Positions 1 to 12,574 of a stretch of 64,000 nt of DNA are shown piece by piece. The notes beneath the pieces are model-generated. The model searched no databases. It was not told the origin of the DNA and saw only the letters and a list, made by a program, of their open reading frames with translations. The first letter of the stretch is position 1. Every line of letters begins with the position of its first letter. This DNA comes from Azolla caroliniana (taxonomy: Eukaryota; Polypodiophyta). The position numbers and the translations under genes are program-made. The stretch is taken from positions 2,852,001 through 2,916,000 of the forward strand of contig JBHGNT010000007.1 in the NCBI GenBank assembly GCA_043228905.1, read 5' to 3'.

Positions 1-474
1 CAAGGTAAAGAAAAAACATGCATTTGTATAACAAGATATATACATTTTTTTAAAAGATATACTTGAAACCTTGTCCACTATTATTTATTTGTGTGGGCAA
101 CCATGACCAATTAGCTCTGTCAGCATGCTATCAAAATATAAAAACTACATAATGCTTTATATTCAGACAGTGAAATATGAATAGAAGTGGGACTCCAGTC
201 ACAAGAAAATAAAATCCCTCCGAATACTCCCTACCTTACCTCTACAATTACTTTGGTTCTAATTTTGACGATCATTAATCAATTTTATGACAGAATTCTG
301 TACTTTTTCTACAAATTGCTCTGAGATTAGTTAAACATAAGTCATCTTGCAAGGGACAGCAACTATAGTGTGTAGTATGCTTGAATTTTATTAAGTCTCT
401 CTACCATAATGTCCCAGATATGTTTCCAAATCTCAAGCTTTAATGGTCTTTAGGAAGCAAAGCATCACAAAAAC

Positions 475-1612
475 TATTGGAAGCACCTATGACAGTGGGA
501 TATAATGGCCTTTATTTGTTGATGACAAGTGTGTTGAGATTGTGGTCCATGATGTTTGGACCAATGTGCACAACAAATTTCCATTGCCCAATCTATTGTA
601 ACCCCTTTGTCATGTCCTAGTCGGGATCCCATTTGTGTAGCCCTTGATTCACTTGTAGCATGAGCAGGAGTGACGGGGCTAAAGAAAGTTGTTCTTTGTT
701 GATGAGCTGTGTGGCTGTACTGTTTTCCTTCAACAGCTTCTTCTATGTATCTTGAGTTCTAGCACGAAAAGCCCAAGCGTCAATGGTCCTCACTTTCGAT
801 TACCTTGCGTAGAATGTCAACCAAAGGCGTTCTTAAAGATGTAATGGTATCTCCCTCTTTTCATAAAAAACAGTATATTGGCAAACATGGCGTTCTTATA
901 GAGCTATTCAATCTCTGATTGATGTGATAAAGTTCATGGCTGCACAGTGCATAGGATAGTTGTATGTCCGTATAAAGTGGCCTGATGATGAATCCATCCT
1001 CCCATGTGTGTAAAAAGTGTCTTATAGTGGGTCCTTTCCTACCAACTGATGTTTTGGGGCTGATCCATGTTATCATGTTTTCCAAGTTAATAATATTAGT
1101 TTGTTTTCCAAGTTAATGGGGGTAGTGCATTTATGCTATTCCATGTGACTAGAACCATTGTTGCATTTCAGCATGCCAACAATGAACTTCTCCTTGTTCA
1201 GCAAGTTTTTTTATGACAGAACGGCCAACCTTTAGTACTTCCATTTAGGTAGCTCCCAAAGCCGTCGGATACAGGTCACCAATCGGAATAATGGGTCGAG
1301 AATTACTGGGAATGCTCCCACCTCTGCCAGGACTATATCATGGGGTACCGATGCTTTGCTCCTTGTGATGCAGGAAATCACTGAGACCAAAAGTCTCTAA
1401 ATCTTTCCAGTTACTTGCCTTGTTAAGACTCGGTCCCCATGTTTCTACTCCATAGAGAAGAGTTGGTGTTAAAAGTGTATCAAATAGTCACAATTTAGTT
1501 TGTGGCTCTTTGAACACATTTGCAGTTTCAAGAGCACCAAGGGCTGCATATACACAAGAAAGACGTGCATCAAGAGATTACATGTTAAAATGTCGTCTCG
1601 TCTTTGTAAACA
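475..1612 (-). mobile_element. LINE (non-LTR retrotransposon) 3' remnant, family C copy 1
   Basis: Reading the minus strand gives decayed reverse-transcriptase C-terminal sequence, in the same order as the better preserved copy at 2985-4225 (shared stretch beginning ggcctttatttgt near 509). It is interrupted by many stops. It lies upstream of the first visible callose synthase exon, presumably inside an intron of that gene. Confidence 0.6.
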
Positions 1613-1627
1613 ACAAACCTAAACTAT

Positions 1628-2000
1628 CACAACCCCTATGCAATGTCCTGGTCGGGAGGCCATTTTTGTAGCCCTTGATTCACTTCCCTGTTATTTTGTT
1701 TTCCAACTTAATACAGTTCGGATCATTCTATTCTTTTCCACTTTGATCATGTTTAGATGGGGAAAATCCAAGCTATATTGGAAGGGGGGTAGTGCATTTA
1801 TGCCATGTGACTTGAACCATTGTTGCATTTCAGCATATCAGCAATGAATATATATGTCCATGTCAGTAAGTTGTTTTGATGACTTAAGTAACAACATTGA
1901 GTACTTTCATTTAAGGAGCTCCTAAAGCAGTTGGATATTGGTCACTGGTCAGAATAATTCCCGGATGATTATTGGGGTTGCTTCCATCTCTAAGATGATC
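1628..2000 (-). mobile_element. LINE family C, internally deleted copy 2
   Basis: Starts with the same segment as copies 1 and 3 (cctggtcgggag, gcccttgattcactt) and then jumps directly to the segment around ttccaacttaata that lies about 450 bp further on in those copies. It is a shortened, non-coding relative sitting 160 bp upstream of the exon at 2163. Confidence 0.55.
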
Positions 2001-2162
2001 CTCTCACAGAAGTTGCAGTAATGGGAACTGAGCCCTACTGGACATGCCTTGATAATTTAGTCTATGTATTGCTTGAAACCTAGATTTGGCATTGTCATTT
2101 TCTTGACAAACTAGTGTTATCCTAAATATAAGTCTTTGTTTATCTCTTTTTAATGTAATCAG

Positions 2163-5100
2163 AAGAACTGGAGGATCGGAACACGCTAAGTATAGTCTCT
2201 GCCAACAAGAAGCATCAGTACGCATCCAAACTTGAAGCCGTGGTAAACATGAAGTTTTCATACATCATTTCTTGTCAGAATTACGGCACACAAAAACGTT
2301 CAGGAGATCAGCATGCAGCTGATATTTTAAGCCTTATGGTGAAGTAAGACATTTGAATATTGTTGTCACTGTTTTAAGTAGATAAGATACTGCAAGTACT
2401 CACCTTTTCACATTTTGTAGGTACCCTTCTTTAAGGGTTGGATATATAGATGAAAGGGAGATAAAAGATAAGGTTACAGAATATTTTTCAGTTCTAGTGA
2501 AAGCTGTGAATGGTTTGGATGAGGTAATCCATTGTTTTTTCTTTGTAGCAGTGATAAAGTGTTTTGTTTTCTGATATTCGGTGATCCGAGAAACTCTCAT
2601 CTTGAACTCACAGTTCATAATATATCTGTATTAGAGCACTGATATTATGGTGGTAATGACTCTCATAAATAGGCTCTCATAATTCAATACCTCCAATGAA
2701 TATGAATGGATGAGAAAGAAAGAAATATTAACGTCTTTTAAGATGCCAAAATGGCCTATAAGACCAAACAAGAGATTGCATCTTAACTGGTGTCTCGTCT
2801 TTGTCAACAACAAATCAAAATAAAATAAATACTACTTAGTAAATCTAAAAGTAAATATAATACAAATGAGACGAAAGAATCTGGTTTTTGGCTCATGTGA
2901 GGTTCTTATGTTAGATATAGTATAACTTCTGGCTTCAGAAGATTTCTAGCATAGGTCGATCAAGAATGGTGAGGTCTCCGAAGCGAGGTAAGCACTTGCG
3001 ATGGCGGGAGAGAATGGCCTTTATTTGTCGACGACAAGGGTGCTGAGATCGTGGTCCATGGGGCGGGGCCTACGTGCACGACAAATTGCTATTGCCTGAT
3101 CTATTGTAACCCCTTTGTTATGTCCTGGTTGGGAGCCCATTTGTGTATCCCTTGATTGACTTGTAGTATTAGGAGTGATGGGGCTAAAGAAAGTTGTGAT
3201 TGTTCTTTGTGGAGAGCTTGTGTGGTTGTACTATTGTCCTTCAACAACTTTTTCCTATGTCCCTTGAGTTCTAGCAAGAAAAGTCCTAGGCACCGTTGGT
3301 CCTCATATTCCATTATCTTGCATAACGGTCCAAAGCCTTGTTTAAAGAAGCAATGGTATCTCCCCCTCATTTCATAAAAGACACTACAGTGACAAACATA
3401 GTGTTCTTCGGATTCCAGTCCTTGATGACACAATTGGCAAATTCTTTCTTCTAGAGGTATGCGTGTATACCTGCCTACCTCATTCTCTAATTAATATGAT
3501 GAAGGTCACAACTGCCTTATCACACTGCGCAACGTATAGGATAAATGTATATCCATATAAGGTGGCCTGATGATGAATCCATCCTTTGATGTATGTAAAA
3601 AGCGTCTTGTAGTGGGCCATCTTTGTACCAAGTGATATTTTGGGGCTGATCCATGTTATCTTGTTTTCCAAGTTAATAATATCAGTTTGGATCACTCTAT
3701 CCTTTTCCACTTTGGTCATATTTAGATGGGGAGAGTCCAAGCGATATTGGAATGGGGGTAGTGCATTTATATGCATGCCATGTGACTCGAACCATTGCGG
3801 CATTTCAGCATACCAACAATGAACGTCTCCATTTTCAGCTAGTTGTCTTGATGACATAAGTGCCAACCTTGGGTACCTTCGTTTAGGGAGCTCCCAAAGA
3901 CGTTGGATACATGTCACTATTCAAAACAATGCCTTGGTGATTATAGGTGCTGCTCCCATCTCTGCCCAGATTATATCATGGGGCACTGATGCTTTGCTCC
4001 TTATCATGCGGGAATCATTGTCAATAAAGGTCTCTCTAAATCTTTCCAATGATTTGCCTTGTTAAGACTCAGTCCACACATTTCTACTCCATAGAGAAGA
4101 GTTGGTGTGACGAGTGTATCAAATAACCATAGCTTAATTCTTGGCTCTTGGAACTGCAAATGTGCACATTGTCTCTGGAGAGCACCAAGGCTGCATATCC
4201 ACGAGAAAGTCAGGCACAATCAGCCTCCTGTACAGAGAACACAGGCCCTGTAAATGTTACATAGAGAAAAACGGAAATCCTAATTTGTTCCATGATACAG
4301 CTTGAATGGGTATTAATGTGAATATCTGGCTATATCATATTCTTTTGATGGAACTTGTAGATCTTGTTTAATGGATGCATTCACTTTCAAGAAATATCAT
4401 CTTTATAGTAGGTATCTATCTAGTATTAGAATTTCGTTGAATATGGGAATATCACACAATTTTGGGGTTTGTTATTTATATGTAAAACTGTTTGTATGAA
4501 CAAGTGCCACCATTCACCACTTGTTATCCAACAAGAATTTTGGAGGAGATTCAAGCGCAAGCTGCAATGATTAAATAACATACGGTGCTGGGTCAAGAGG
4601 CATAGATGGTGATGTCACAGGTTCCATTTATGTTTGATTGCAAGTGAAACGATATGCTATGGAAGCTCAAGATATCCACCAAATAACCTGATAGTCATGA
4701 TCCCTCCAACCACAGCATATGCAGCTGATTAAGGAAGAATGCAGATGTCGTGCATGCAATTGCGATGGGGACAGCTGATTTAGTATTGATGATAATTTAA
4801 TAATACATGTTGAAAGTGCCCGACGCCTGGAAAAATTTGAGGGAACAAAGTAATATGCAAAAACGAGACCGAGATCTAAACCTGGAGAATCACCTGGTCT
4901 TTGAATGGATGGTAGGAGGGGAGAAGGCAGAGGTATTTATCACACAGAGAAGTTCTGGAGTCCCAACCGAATTGCCATCATCTTCCATGATGTAGAAGCA
5001 TTATTCCAGACAGCAACATAGGAACAGATTCAAACCATGCCATCTGAAATTGTGAGGAGTTTAAAGCATCAACGAAGATGGTGACATCGAAACATAGAGA

Positions 5101-8100
5101 AGGATAATGATACCCACAGGTGCCCACGACATCAAGTACTTGCCACCCTTTCAATATTGTATACCTCCCAAATGATGAAAGAAACAAGGTAATGCTGCAG
5201 GATCTATGGCAGATTTATACTCAAAACACTTGATTCAAACTAAGGAGCCAATTCCTCCAAAGATGGCCTACTCCAAAAACCATTTCATAAACATTTTAGA
5301 GGATGAGTTATACAGAGACCAAGGTACATGGATGTCTACATGCCCCACAGTGCTTGCAAAGCAAGGCCAATTCACAGTTTCCTCCTACCATCTAGAGATC
5401 GAGGTAGGACAACATACCTAGAGCTGAGAGATTCTGCAAATGAAGACATGGAAACTTAGGAGCATTTTATACAAAGAAGTACTCTAACCTAGACGCACAT
5501 TCCCGATCAAAAGGAATGTGAGTAAAGGCCTGCTGGACGTCATCCACTCAGATGTATGGGACCCGGCTCAAAACAAGACAATCAGTGGCAAAAATGACCA
5601 CCGTGAGGACGGTAATTGCACTTGCAACAGCAGAAGGGTGGCACTTGCATCAAATGGACGTGAAGAACGCATTCCTCCAAGGCGAGCTTGAGGAGGAAGT
5701 TTACATGATGCAACCACCCAGCTTCGAATGAAGCAAACATCCACATGCAGTTTTCCGATTGAAGACACCGCTCTACGGACTGAAGCAAGCCCCAAGAGCA
5801 TGGCATTCAAAGATCAGGTTGTATCTTCACAACATCGGCTTCCGGATGTCTAAATCTGATAACTCGTTGTATATCCAAACCAATCCCAAAAGCCCCGTCT
5901 TCTTCATCTTGTATGTCGATGACCTTGTCATTGGTGGAGAACGCCTCACTGAGACACAAAAGATTAAAAAGCTACTTTCAAAGAAGTTCGAGATGAAGGA
6001 CCTGAATGACTTCATTATTTTCTCGGCGTCAAGGTCATTCGAACTCCAGAAGGGTTCCTACTCTCACAACGACACTATGTTTTGAACTTGCTCTACAAGT
6101 CCATGTCGACACCCCATGATTGAAATATGAATCTAAGTGTAGATTCCGGCAAATTCTGCGACCCGACACAGTATCGCCCAATAATCGGGAGTCTTATCTA
6201 CTTAACTATCACCCAACTAGACCTCAACTATCCGGTTGGGCTCCTTGGCAAGTTCATGCAAACCCCCCGCGACACTCACATGGATTGTGCTAAGCGCATG
6301 TTACAATATGTCAGTGGAACACTTGATCAATGGTATCTTCTACAAGCGCAGAGTACCACTTCGACTCGAAGCCTTCACGGATGCTAATTGGGCAACCAAT
6401 GCATCGTACAGGAGATCCAATTTGAGATTAATGTTTTCACTCGGTAGCGGAACGATCTCTTGGAACAGCAAGAGCCAACAATGGCTCTATTAAGCATTAA
6501 GGCGGAGTATAGGGGAGCAACTATAGCTGCGTGCAAAGCTGTATGGCTTAAAAGACTACTTAAAGGCTTCAACAAATTGGTCAACAAGCCAATATTTATC
6601 CACTGTGACAATCTCAGCAACATCCAGCTCGCAAAGAATCTGGTGTTTTGCCCAGACTAAGCACATAGAGGTGCATTATCATTACATTTGTGAGCGCATA
6701 TTGGCCAGAGATATTGACCTTCAATACATCGGCACCAATGAGCAGGTGGCTGATATTTTTACAAAGGCACTAAGTCTCAACAAGCTATGGCAAGTCTCAG
6801 TGGATCTAAGCCCGGTATGCTGAGCTTGGGGAGGAGTACAAGTACAAAGATGAAGGAACACATGAAGATCAACACCACAAAAGAGGAACAGTGAGATTGG
6901 CATTGACAAAGTAAGCTCGGGACATCTAATCTAACTTGACCCAGCAAGTTGGAAGAACACTTTTCGAATCCCGGAATTTTTGTAGTCAAAGATAAGCTTG
7001 ACCATGTCGGCACCCTTGACAAGCCCGAAATTTTGGATCGGCAAGATTAACCTTGCCAAATCAAGATCGAGTACATAGGAGCAACGGGAAAACCACAATC
7101 CAGCAATTTGAGCAATTGCGACCGAGTAACTACACCAAGACAGCCAAGCTTAAGAGGAGACACAATTGACCTTGAAGGGGCGTGATGAGAATCAAGCTCA
7201 ACTCGTGTAAACATGTGCTTATGAAGAAAAGCACAATTTGTGAAAAAGTGCGTGAGCACACTTTATTGTAATCCGTGTAGTTGTCAAGTATAAATGTGGT
7301 TAAAGAATATCAGATATTCTTATGACAAAATCGCACTCAAGTGGATATCTTGATTAGATTCCTCCAACCACATTTAATGTGGCAGGCCCTTCAGGACTTG
7401 TATATAAAACCCCCTTGGCCCATTGTGTTTTGTTGATGACCTTTAGTTTATTAATATAGTTTTCTCTTCACCGCATAAGTTGTCATCCCCCTAATGTCTA
7501 TTTTCTGGTTATTTTCTCTAATTCCTTGTCTTGCTTACACATCCACTCTCACACACGCATTATGCTTCCGCATACCCCAACTCTGTACGAGAATTAGATT
7601 CTTTTCAAAATATTCTCTTGAATTTAAATTGATCTATGTGTGCATTGAAATGAATTATTTTTTGTGGAACCGTACATTAAATATTTACATCATTATAGTC
7701 CCAATTAAACCTATTACATGTTGTTCTATTTTAGGAAATCTACCGAATCAAACTTCCGGGTCCTCCAATCCTTGGAGAAGGCAAACCTGAGAATCAGAAT
7801 CATGCCATTATCTTTACACGTGGTGAAGCATTGCAAGCAATAGACATGAATCAGGTACTCTGATCCTATTCTCCCCCATTCACCCCCAACCTATGTCAAT
7901 TAGGGAACAAAAGGCATGATAATTGGTTGATTGGATTGGGATTGTCCTTTAATATGATACCTTTACCTTTAACATGTTTTGATAGGATAACTACCTGGAG
8001 GAAGCTTTTAAGATGCGCAATCTTCTTCAGCAATTTACTACCAAGCATGGAGCTAGATGTCCCACTATATTAGGCATGAGAGAGAACATTTTTACGGGCA

Positions 8101-10842
8101 GGTATACAACATTATTAATGAGTAATCTATACTAGTAGAAGGGAATTTACTATTATTTTTCGATTTTAATTATATGTTATGAGTGTGTCACCATTTATGA
8201 ATTGACATGATTTTTGTGCCATCTATCTGGCATGTGATAGTGTTTCATCATTAGGCCTGTTTATGTCAAGACAGGAGAATACATTTGTCACAATTGGACA
8301 ACGTTTTCTAGCTAATCCATTAAAGTAAGCATTTACCATTCCATAGTTCGTAAGGTATAATCTTGAAAACATTAATTGATTCTATTTGTGTGAGTGTTCT
8401 CTAAAGTAAGATATATGACATTATTTAGAACTCGATTCCACTATGGACACCCAGATGTCTTTGATAGGCTGTTTCACATTACAAGGGGTGGAATATGCAA
8501 AGCCTCAAAAGTTATCAACCTGAGTGAAGATATATTTGCAGGTTATTTCAATATAGATCATTCCTGGTAAACTAAAATGCTGCAAAAACATTTGTAAAAA
8601 AGCTGAAGGGATAGTTAATAGTCATAAACCATTCTCTAAGTCAGAGTTTTGCAACAGGTTTCAATTCCACGTTGCGGGAAGGGAATATCACACATCATGA
8701 ATACATCCAAGTTGGAAAGGGGCGTGATGTGGGGTTGAATCAAATTTCTAAATTTGAAGCAAAGATTGCAAATGGAAATGGAGAGCAAGCAATAAGCAGA
8801 GATATATATCGACTTGGCCATCGCTTTGATTTTTTCCGAATGCTGTCATGTTATTATACAACAGTAGGGCATTATTTCACCTATGTGGTATGTGGTAAAC
8901 GTCTCACATGGATTGTTCACAGATAAAAACAAGATAGACACATGAATCTAGTGAGATGACATTATCTTGACATACTCTAGTACTAATGAAACAATCAGCA
9001 TGATGTATGTAAATATTTCTGTAAACATCTTGTTTAATAAGCTGTTTTGCCACAGTTGACAAAACTTCTTTCTACTGCAGATAGTTTTGCTCACAGCATA
9101 TTCGTTCCTATACGGGCGGTTGTATCTGGCTCTTAGTGGCGTAGAAACATCTATCGCCAAAGTGGCTGACCTGGAGCACAACTCTCCGTTGGAAGCAGCC
9201 CTAGCCTGTCAATCACTTGTGCAGCTTGGTATACTGATGGCACTTCCAATGGTGGTAGAGATTGGTCTGGAAGGAGGATTCTGGACGGCTGTGACAGACT
9301 TCATTCTCATGGAGCTGCAGTTAGCATCTGTTTTCTTTACCTTCACCTTTGGAACAAAAGCACATTATTTTGGGCGAGCCATATTGCATGGGGGAGCAAA
9401 GTACCAGACAACAGAGCACAGCTTTGTGGTAAAACATGTGAAATTTGCTGAGAATTATAGACTATATTCACGGAGCCATTTTACAAAAGCCTTGGAAATA
9501 TTGATTCTTTTAGTGGTCTATAGTATATATGGAAAGGCAAGCAAGGGTGTGATTCCTTATATTTTGGTTGAATTCTCAATGTGGTTTCTTGTGGTATCAT
9601 GGTTGTTCGCACCTTTCTTTTTCAACCCCTCAGGGTTCGAGTGGCAGAAAATGGTAGAGGATTGGGATGACTGGAATAAATGGATAAAGAGACGAGGGGG
9701 CATTGGTGTGCCAAGCAACAAAAGCTGGGAGTCTTGGTGGAATGAAGAACACAAACATTTACGCCACACAGGCATTCGTGGGTGTTTGTTGGAAGTTCTC
9801 CTTGCAGTTCGGTTCTTACTCTATCAATACGGGCTGGTTTACCAGCTGCATATTGTGAAAGGCAACACAGAATTAAAGGCAAGAATATATAGCTATATGT
9901 GGTCATAATATCTTTGTGCAAAATAACAATGTTGTTCCATTATTTGATGGCTGCAGTATACTGACTCCAGAAAACTTATTATTCAGGTTTATTTATGGTC
10001 ATGGCTTGTTATTGGAGTCATACTTGCTCTGCTGAAGGTAGAAACTTGATGACATATATGCCCTCTTTTTTGAATGTTTAGTCTCAAGCCAGATACAATG
10101 ACATGCTGATCATAGTTTTGTAAGAATGTTTTGTGGGTTTTCACCTCATGAGGTTTTCCACCAGTAATATGATCTAGTGTAAACGTGAACATACCCCTAA
10201 CTTTTGGGATATAACTAGAATACCAGAAAAACCCTTTGCAGTAGGTTTATTCTAGTAATTGCAGATATTTTGGGGCTTTTCCCTATCATGTATTAGAATA
10301 TTTTTATGCTAAACATCCAAAATTTTGTAACTGAAACAGGTTGCATCTGTTATGAGGCAGAGGTTTTCTGCAGACTATCATCTTCTTTTCAGGCTGCTCG
10401 AGGTTTGTTTTAGTGTAGGATGCCTCGTCACTCTTGTTTTAATGTTCGTGGATTTATCCTTCACTATTGGTGATCTCTTTATATGCCTGGTGGTTTTTCT
10501 ACCTACCGGATGGGCATTATTACAGGTGACATTTCTCCCATCATTTGTCACTTTAATGTTTGTTAAGAAACATTGAAGACTGTTATGTGCATATGAAACT
10601 TGCAGATTTCTCACGCTTGCAAACCAGTGGTCGATTATTTTATGTTTTGGGATTGTATAAAGATACTTGCTCGAGCCTATGAACGCATGATTGGGTTACT
10701 GATTTTCACTCCGATTGCGGTGTTGGCATGGTTTCCATTTGTCTCTGAATTTCAGTCTCGACTCTTGTTTAACCAAGCATTCAGTAGAGGGCTTCAGATT
10801 TCTCGGATCTTGGCTGGTGAAAGGAAAGGTTCAGATGACTAA
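2163..10842 (+). CDS. CALS: Callose synthase (1,3-beta-glucan synthase, GT48), C-terminal part; 5' end outside window
   Basis: Exons read at 2163-2343, 2421-2523, 7735-7854, 7986-8101, 8241-8324, 8429-8541, 8658-8887, 9081-9878, 9957-10037, 10340-10525 and 10606-10842; phases close at every junction, giving about 749 codons of a family usually 1,770-1,950 aa long. Landmarks in order are [51 protein letters not shown]-like [57 protein letters not shown] and the C-terminal multi-pass region ending [18 protein letters not shown]. The family polymerises UDP-glucose into callose at the plasma membrane, in cell plates, plasmodesmata, sieve plates or pollen walls. No stop or frameshift interrupts the exons, so the gene looks intact although one intron is 5.2 kb and full of transposon debris. 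Intron 9879-9956 needs a GC donor. The many-exon structure excludes the few-exon CalS11/12 type; the exact paralogue cannot be assigned from the 3' part. Confidence 0.94.
2985..4225 (-). mobile_element. LINE family C copy 3, inside callose synthase intron
   Basis: Minus-strand reading shows a LINE-type RT C-terminus: [18 protein letters not shown] (about 4115-4170), the segment reading [15 protein letters not shown] (about 3790-3835), and a His/Cys-rich [11 protein letters not shown] motif near 3400 like the finger region of plant LINE ORF2. Several stops and frameshifts separate these pieces. It lies in the 2524-7734 intron, antisense to the host gene. Confidence 0.65.
4230..5480. other. Intronic stretch without recognisable gene
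   Basis: Part of the 5.2-kb callose synthase intron between the LINE and copia remnants. Short open frames at 4807-4995 and 5206-5421 resemble nothing I recognise; they could be decayed 5' (gag-side) sequence of the copia element that follows, but no zinc knuckle or other motif supports this. Confidence 0.3.
5480..6830 (+). mobile_element. Ty1/copia retrotransposon pol remnant (integrase scrap, RT, RNase H), broken
   Basis: An integrase-side scrap [16 protein letters not shown] at about 5525-5570 is joined almost directly to reverse transcriptase sequence, so the integrase C-terminus and RT N-terminus are deleted. RT follows with [20 protein letters not shown], then an in-frame TGA at 5728, [11 protein letters not shown] and the catalytic-site motif YVDDLVIGG at about 5911-5937. 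RNase H follows across several frameshifts ([52 protein letters not shown]). The element is dead. It is inserted in the sense orientation in the callose synthase intron. Confidence 0.9.
7182..7500 (+). mobile_element. Possible copia 3' LTR or its remains
   Basis: Downstream of the copia RNase H a purine run (gaaggggcg) is followed by TGATGAG, as at a polypurine tract/LTR border. Further on comes a TATA-like ttgtatataaaacc at about 7397-7411 and a leader-like segment. No matching 5' LTR was found and the 3' border is not defined, so the limits are rough. Confidence 0.35.
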
Positions 10843-10879
10843 TCATCTTGGTAATCTTATTCCCCACATGAATAAGACA

Positions 10880-11115
10880 AATTCCCCAATACCAGTGGTC
10901 AAATATTTTATGTTTTGGGATTGTATAAAGACACTTGCTCAAGGTTATGAATACATGATGGGGTTACAGATTTTCACTCCAATTGAAGTGTTGGCATGTT
11001 TTCCATTTGTCTCTGAATTTCAGTCCTTGACTCTTGTTTAACCAAGAGGATCTTGGCTGGCGAAAGGAGAGGCTCAGATGACTTGGTAATCTTATTCCAC
11101 ATGAATAAGACGAAG
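10880..11115 (+). pseudogene. Tandem broken copy of the last callose synthase exon
   Basis: From 10891 the sequence repeats the last exon from its position 10623 on (accagtggtc, attttatgttttgggattgt, ttttccatttgtctctgaat), and includes the 3' UTR segment ggtaatcttattcc...catgaataagac seen at 10849 and again at 11086. The copy carries substitutions, a small change after gaatttcagtc, and lacks about 30 bp encoding the AFSRGLQIS region, so it cannot replace the true exon. It lies just after the stop codon and would form part of the 3' UTR or flank. Confidence 0.85.
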
Positions 11116-12574
11116 TTAATGCCTCATTGTAATATCATGTCAATACATATCTAGCATTCACATTGTACATTACATAAAAAGCTGCCCTTGACATTCAGAA
11201 TTTAATTAAGATGTTCCTTTCATTTCAGAAGGTTCTTGATATGTTCTTTCCTTATTTGCTTCTTACATTTCACTGTCTTATTCTTGATTAGCAATATTAA
11301 GGACATCTCCCTTTTTCTGAATCATGAGGGTGTGTGGGAGGCTTATGATGAACAAGATGTCATTGTTCTCAATCATAAATGCAACAAACCAATTTAAGAA
11401 CACACACCTAATTGCACACACACACACGTACATATACCTAAAACACATGTGCATATGAAAACAAACATGTATGTGCACATAAAAATAATCGAATAATTAC
11501 ACACAAATGCATGTTACCCCTTTAAATGTGAATGTTACCCCTATGCTCTTATACAAGCTAAAATATTTACACATCTATTAGCATGAACAAAGTCAATTTA
11601 ATACAAGTACACAAATACATGTGCACACTCACTTATTCTGGAAGGACATTTGCACATGTATATGAACATGTGAGTCATCTACGCATGTACAGAATGGTAT
11701 ATATACCCAAGATCATGCAGCACACCCATCTGCCAACCTACCTCCTCCACTCCAACAAACGCTACAAAGCCAACAACTTCACTACTATCTTCCTTGGTCC
11801 AATACCTCGTGGTCCCTTGCACATCTTTTATGCCCTCTTGTCAGTTTCACGATACCATCCTTGAGGGACATGTTATAGACTATTTGCCAATATGAGGTAC
11901 ATTAACTTACTGCTGTAGCATTTCCCTCTTTATTTAGCATTACAACCATCATCTATAGAATAAAGATTTATTCCTCTTGGTAAGAATTCTAAATGATCAC
12001 ATAAGAGTGTTGTCATAGCTATGATATCATTAGATCTTATTTGTAAGATTTCAGGCTTTAACACTTATGTTCAAAACATTGCCTACATGGAACTACAGCT
12101 ATTAGATTCAAAAATGTATCATGAAATGATGACCTATAAGTACAAATCATCATAATTACCTATGTACATGTGTGTATTTACGTACATGGGCGTGAATTGA
12201 TAAGCATAGATACGCATGTACTAATAATGCCTTAGAGAATAACCTCAAAAAATCCAGGTATAGTACATCAAATGTTTTGATAATTCTTGCTAATTAAGAG
12301 GTAGAAAAACCATCACCATAGAGTAAGGTGCAATGTGTTCTCGTATACAGTTTAAGTAGACATTTGTACATAATACATAGGTGGGGGGGGGGGGGGGGGG
12401 GGGGGGGGGATCGAGTATAACCCTTTCATGTCAGATTTAGGAATGGTTTAAACACAGCAATATGTCAAAGAAAAGGAAGCACTGCCAAAGTGATGTACGT
12501 AATACAAGGAGAAGAAATTGTGTTTGAATCTCTCATGGCAGACTAGGGGAATAGTTAGCGGTGTGCAGAACAAA
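11116..12574. other. Spacer between convergent callose synthase and sucrose transporter genes
   Basis: AT-rich DNA with a short CA run near 11415, many cat/tac-rich stretches and a 27-base G run at 12383-12409. No open frame resembles a known protein. It must hold the 3' UTRs and polyadenylation sites of the two converging genes. Confidence 0.5.
12383..12409. repeat. Poly(G) homopolymer, 27 bases
   Basis: An unbroken run of 27 G on the plus strand, 166 bp beyond the stop codon of the minus-strand sucrose transporter gene, where it would be read as C. Exact length in an assembly is uncertain because such runs are error-prone. Confidence 0.9.

Noticed and set aside
1-4. caag|gtaaag at the very start as the end of a callose synthase exon
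   Set aside because: A donor-like site is visible, but four bases cannot be assigned to an exon.
9557-9921. Minus-strand frames of 72 and 99 codons over callose synthase exon 8
   Set aside because: Shadows of a well-supported exon on the other strand.
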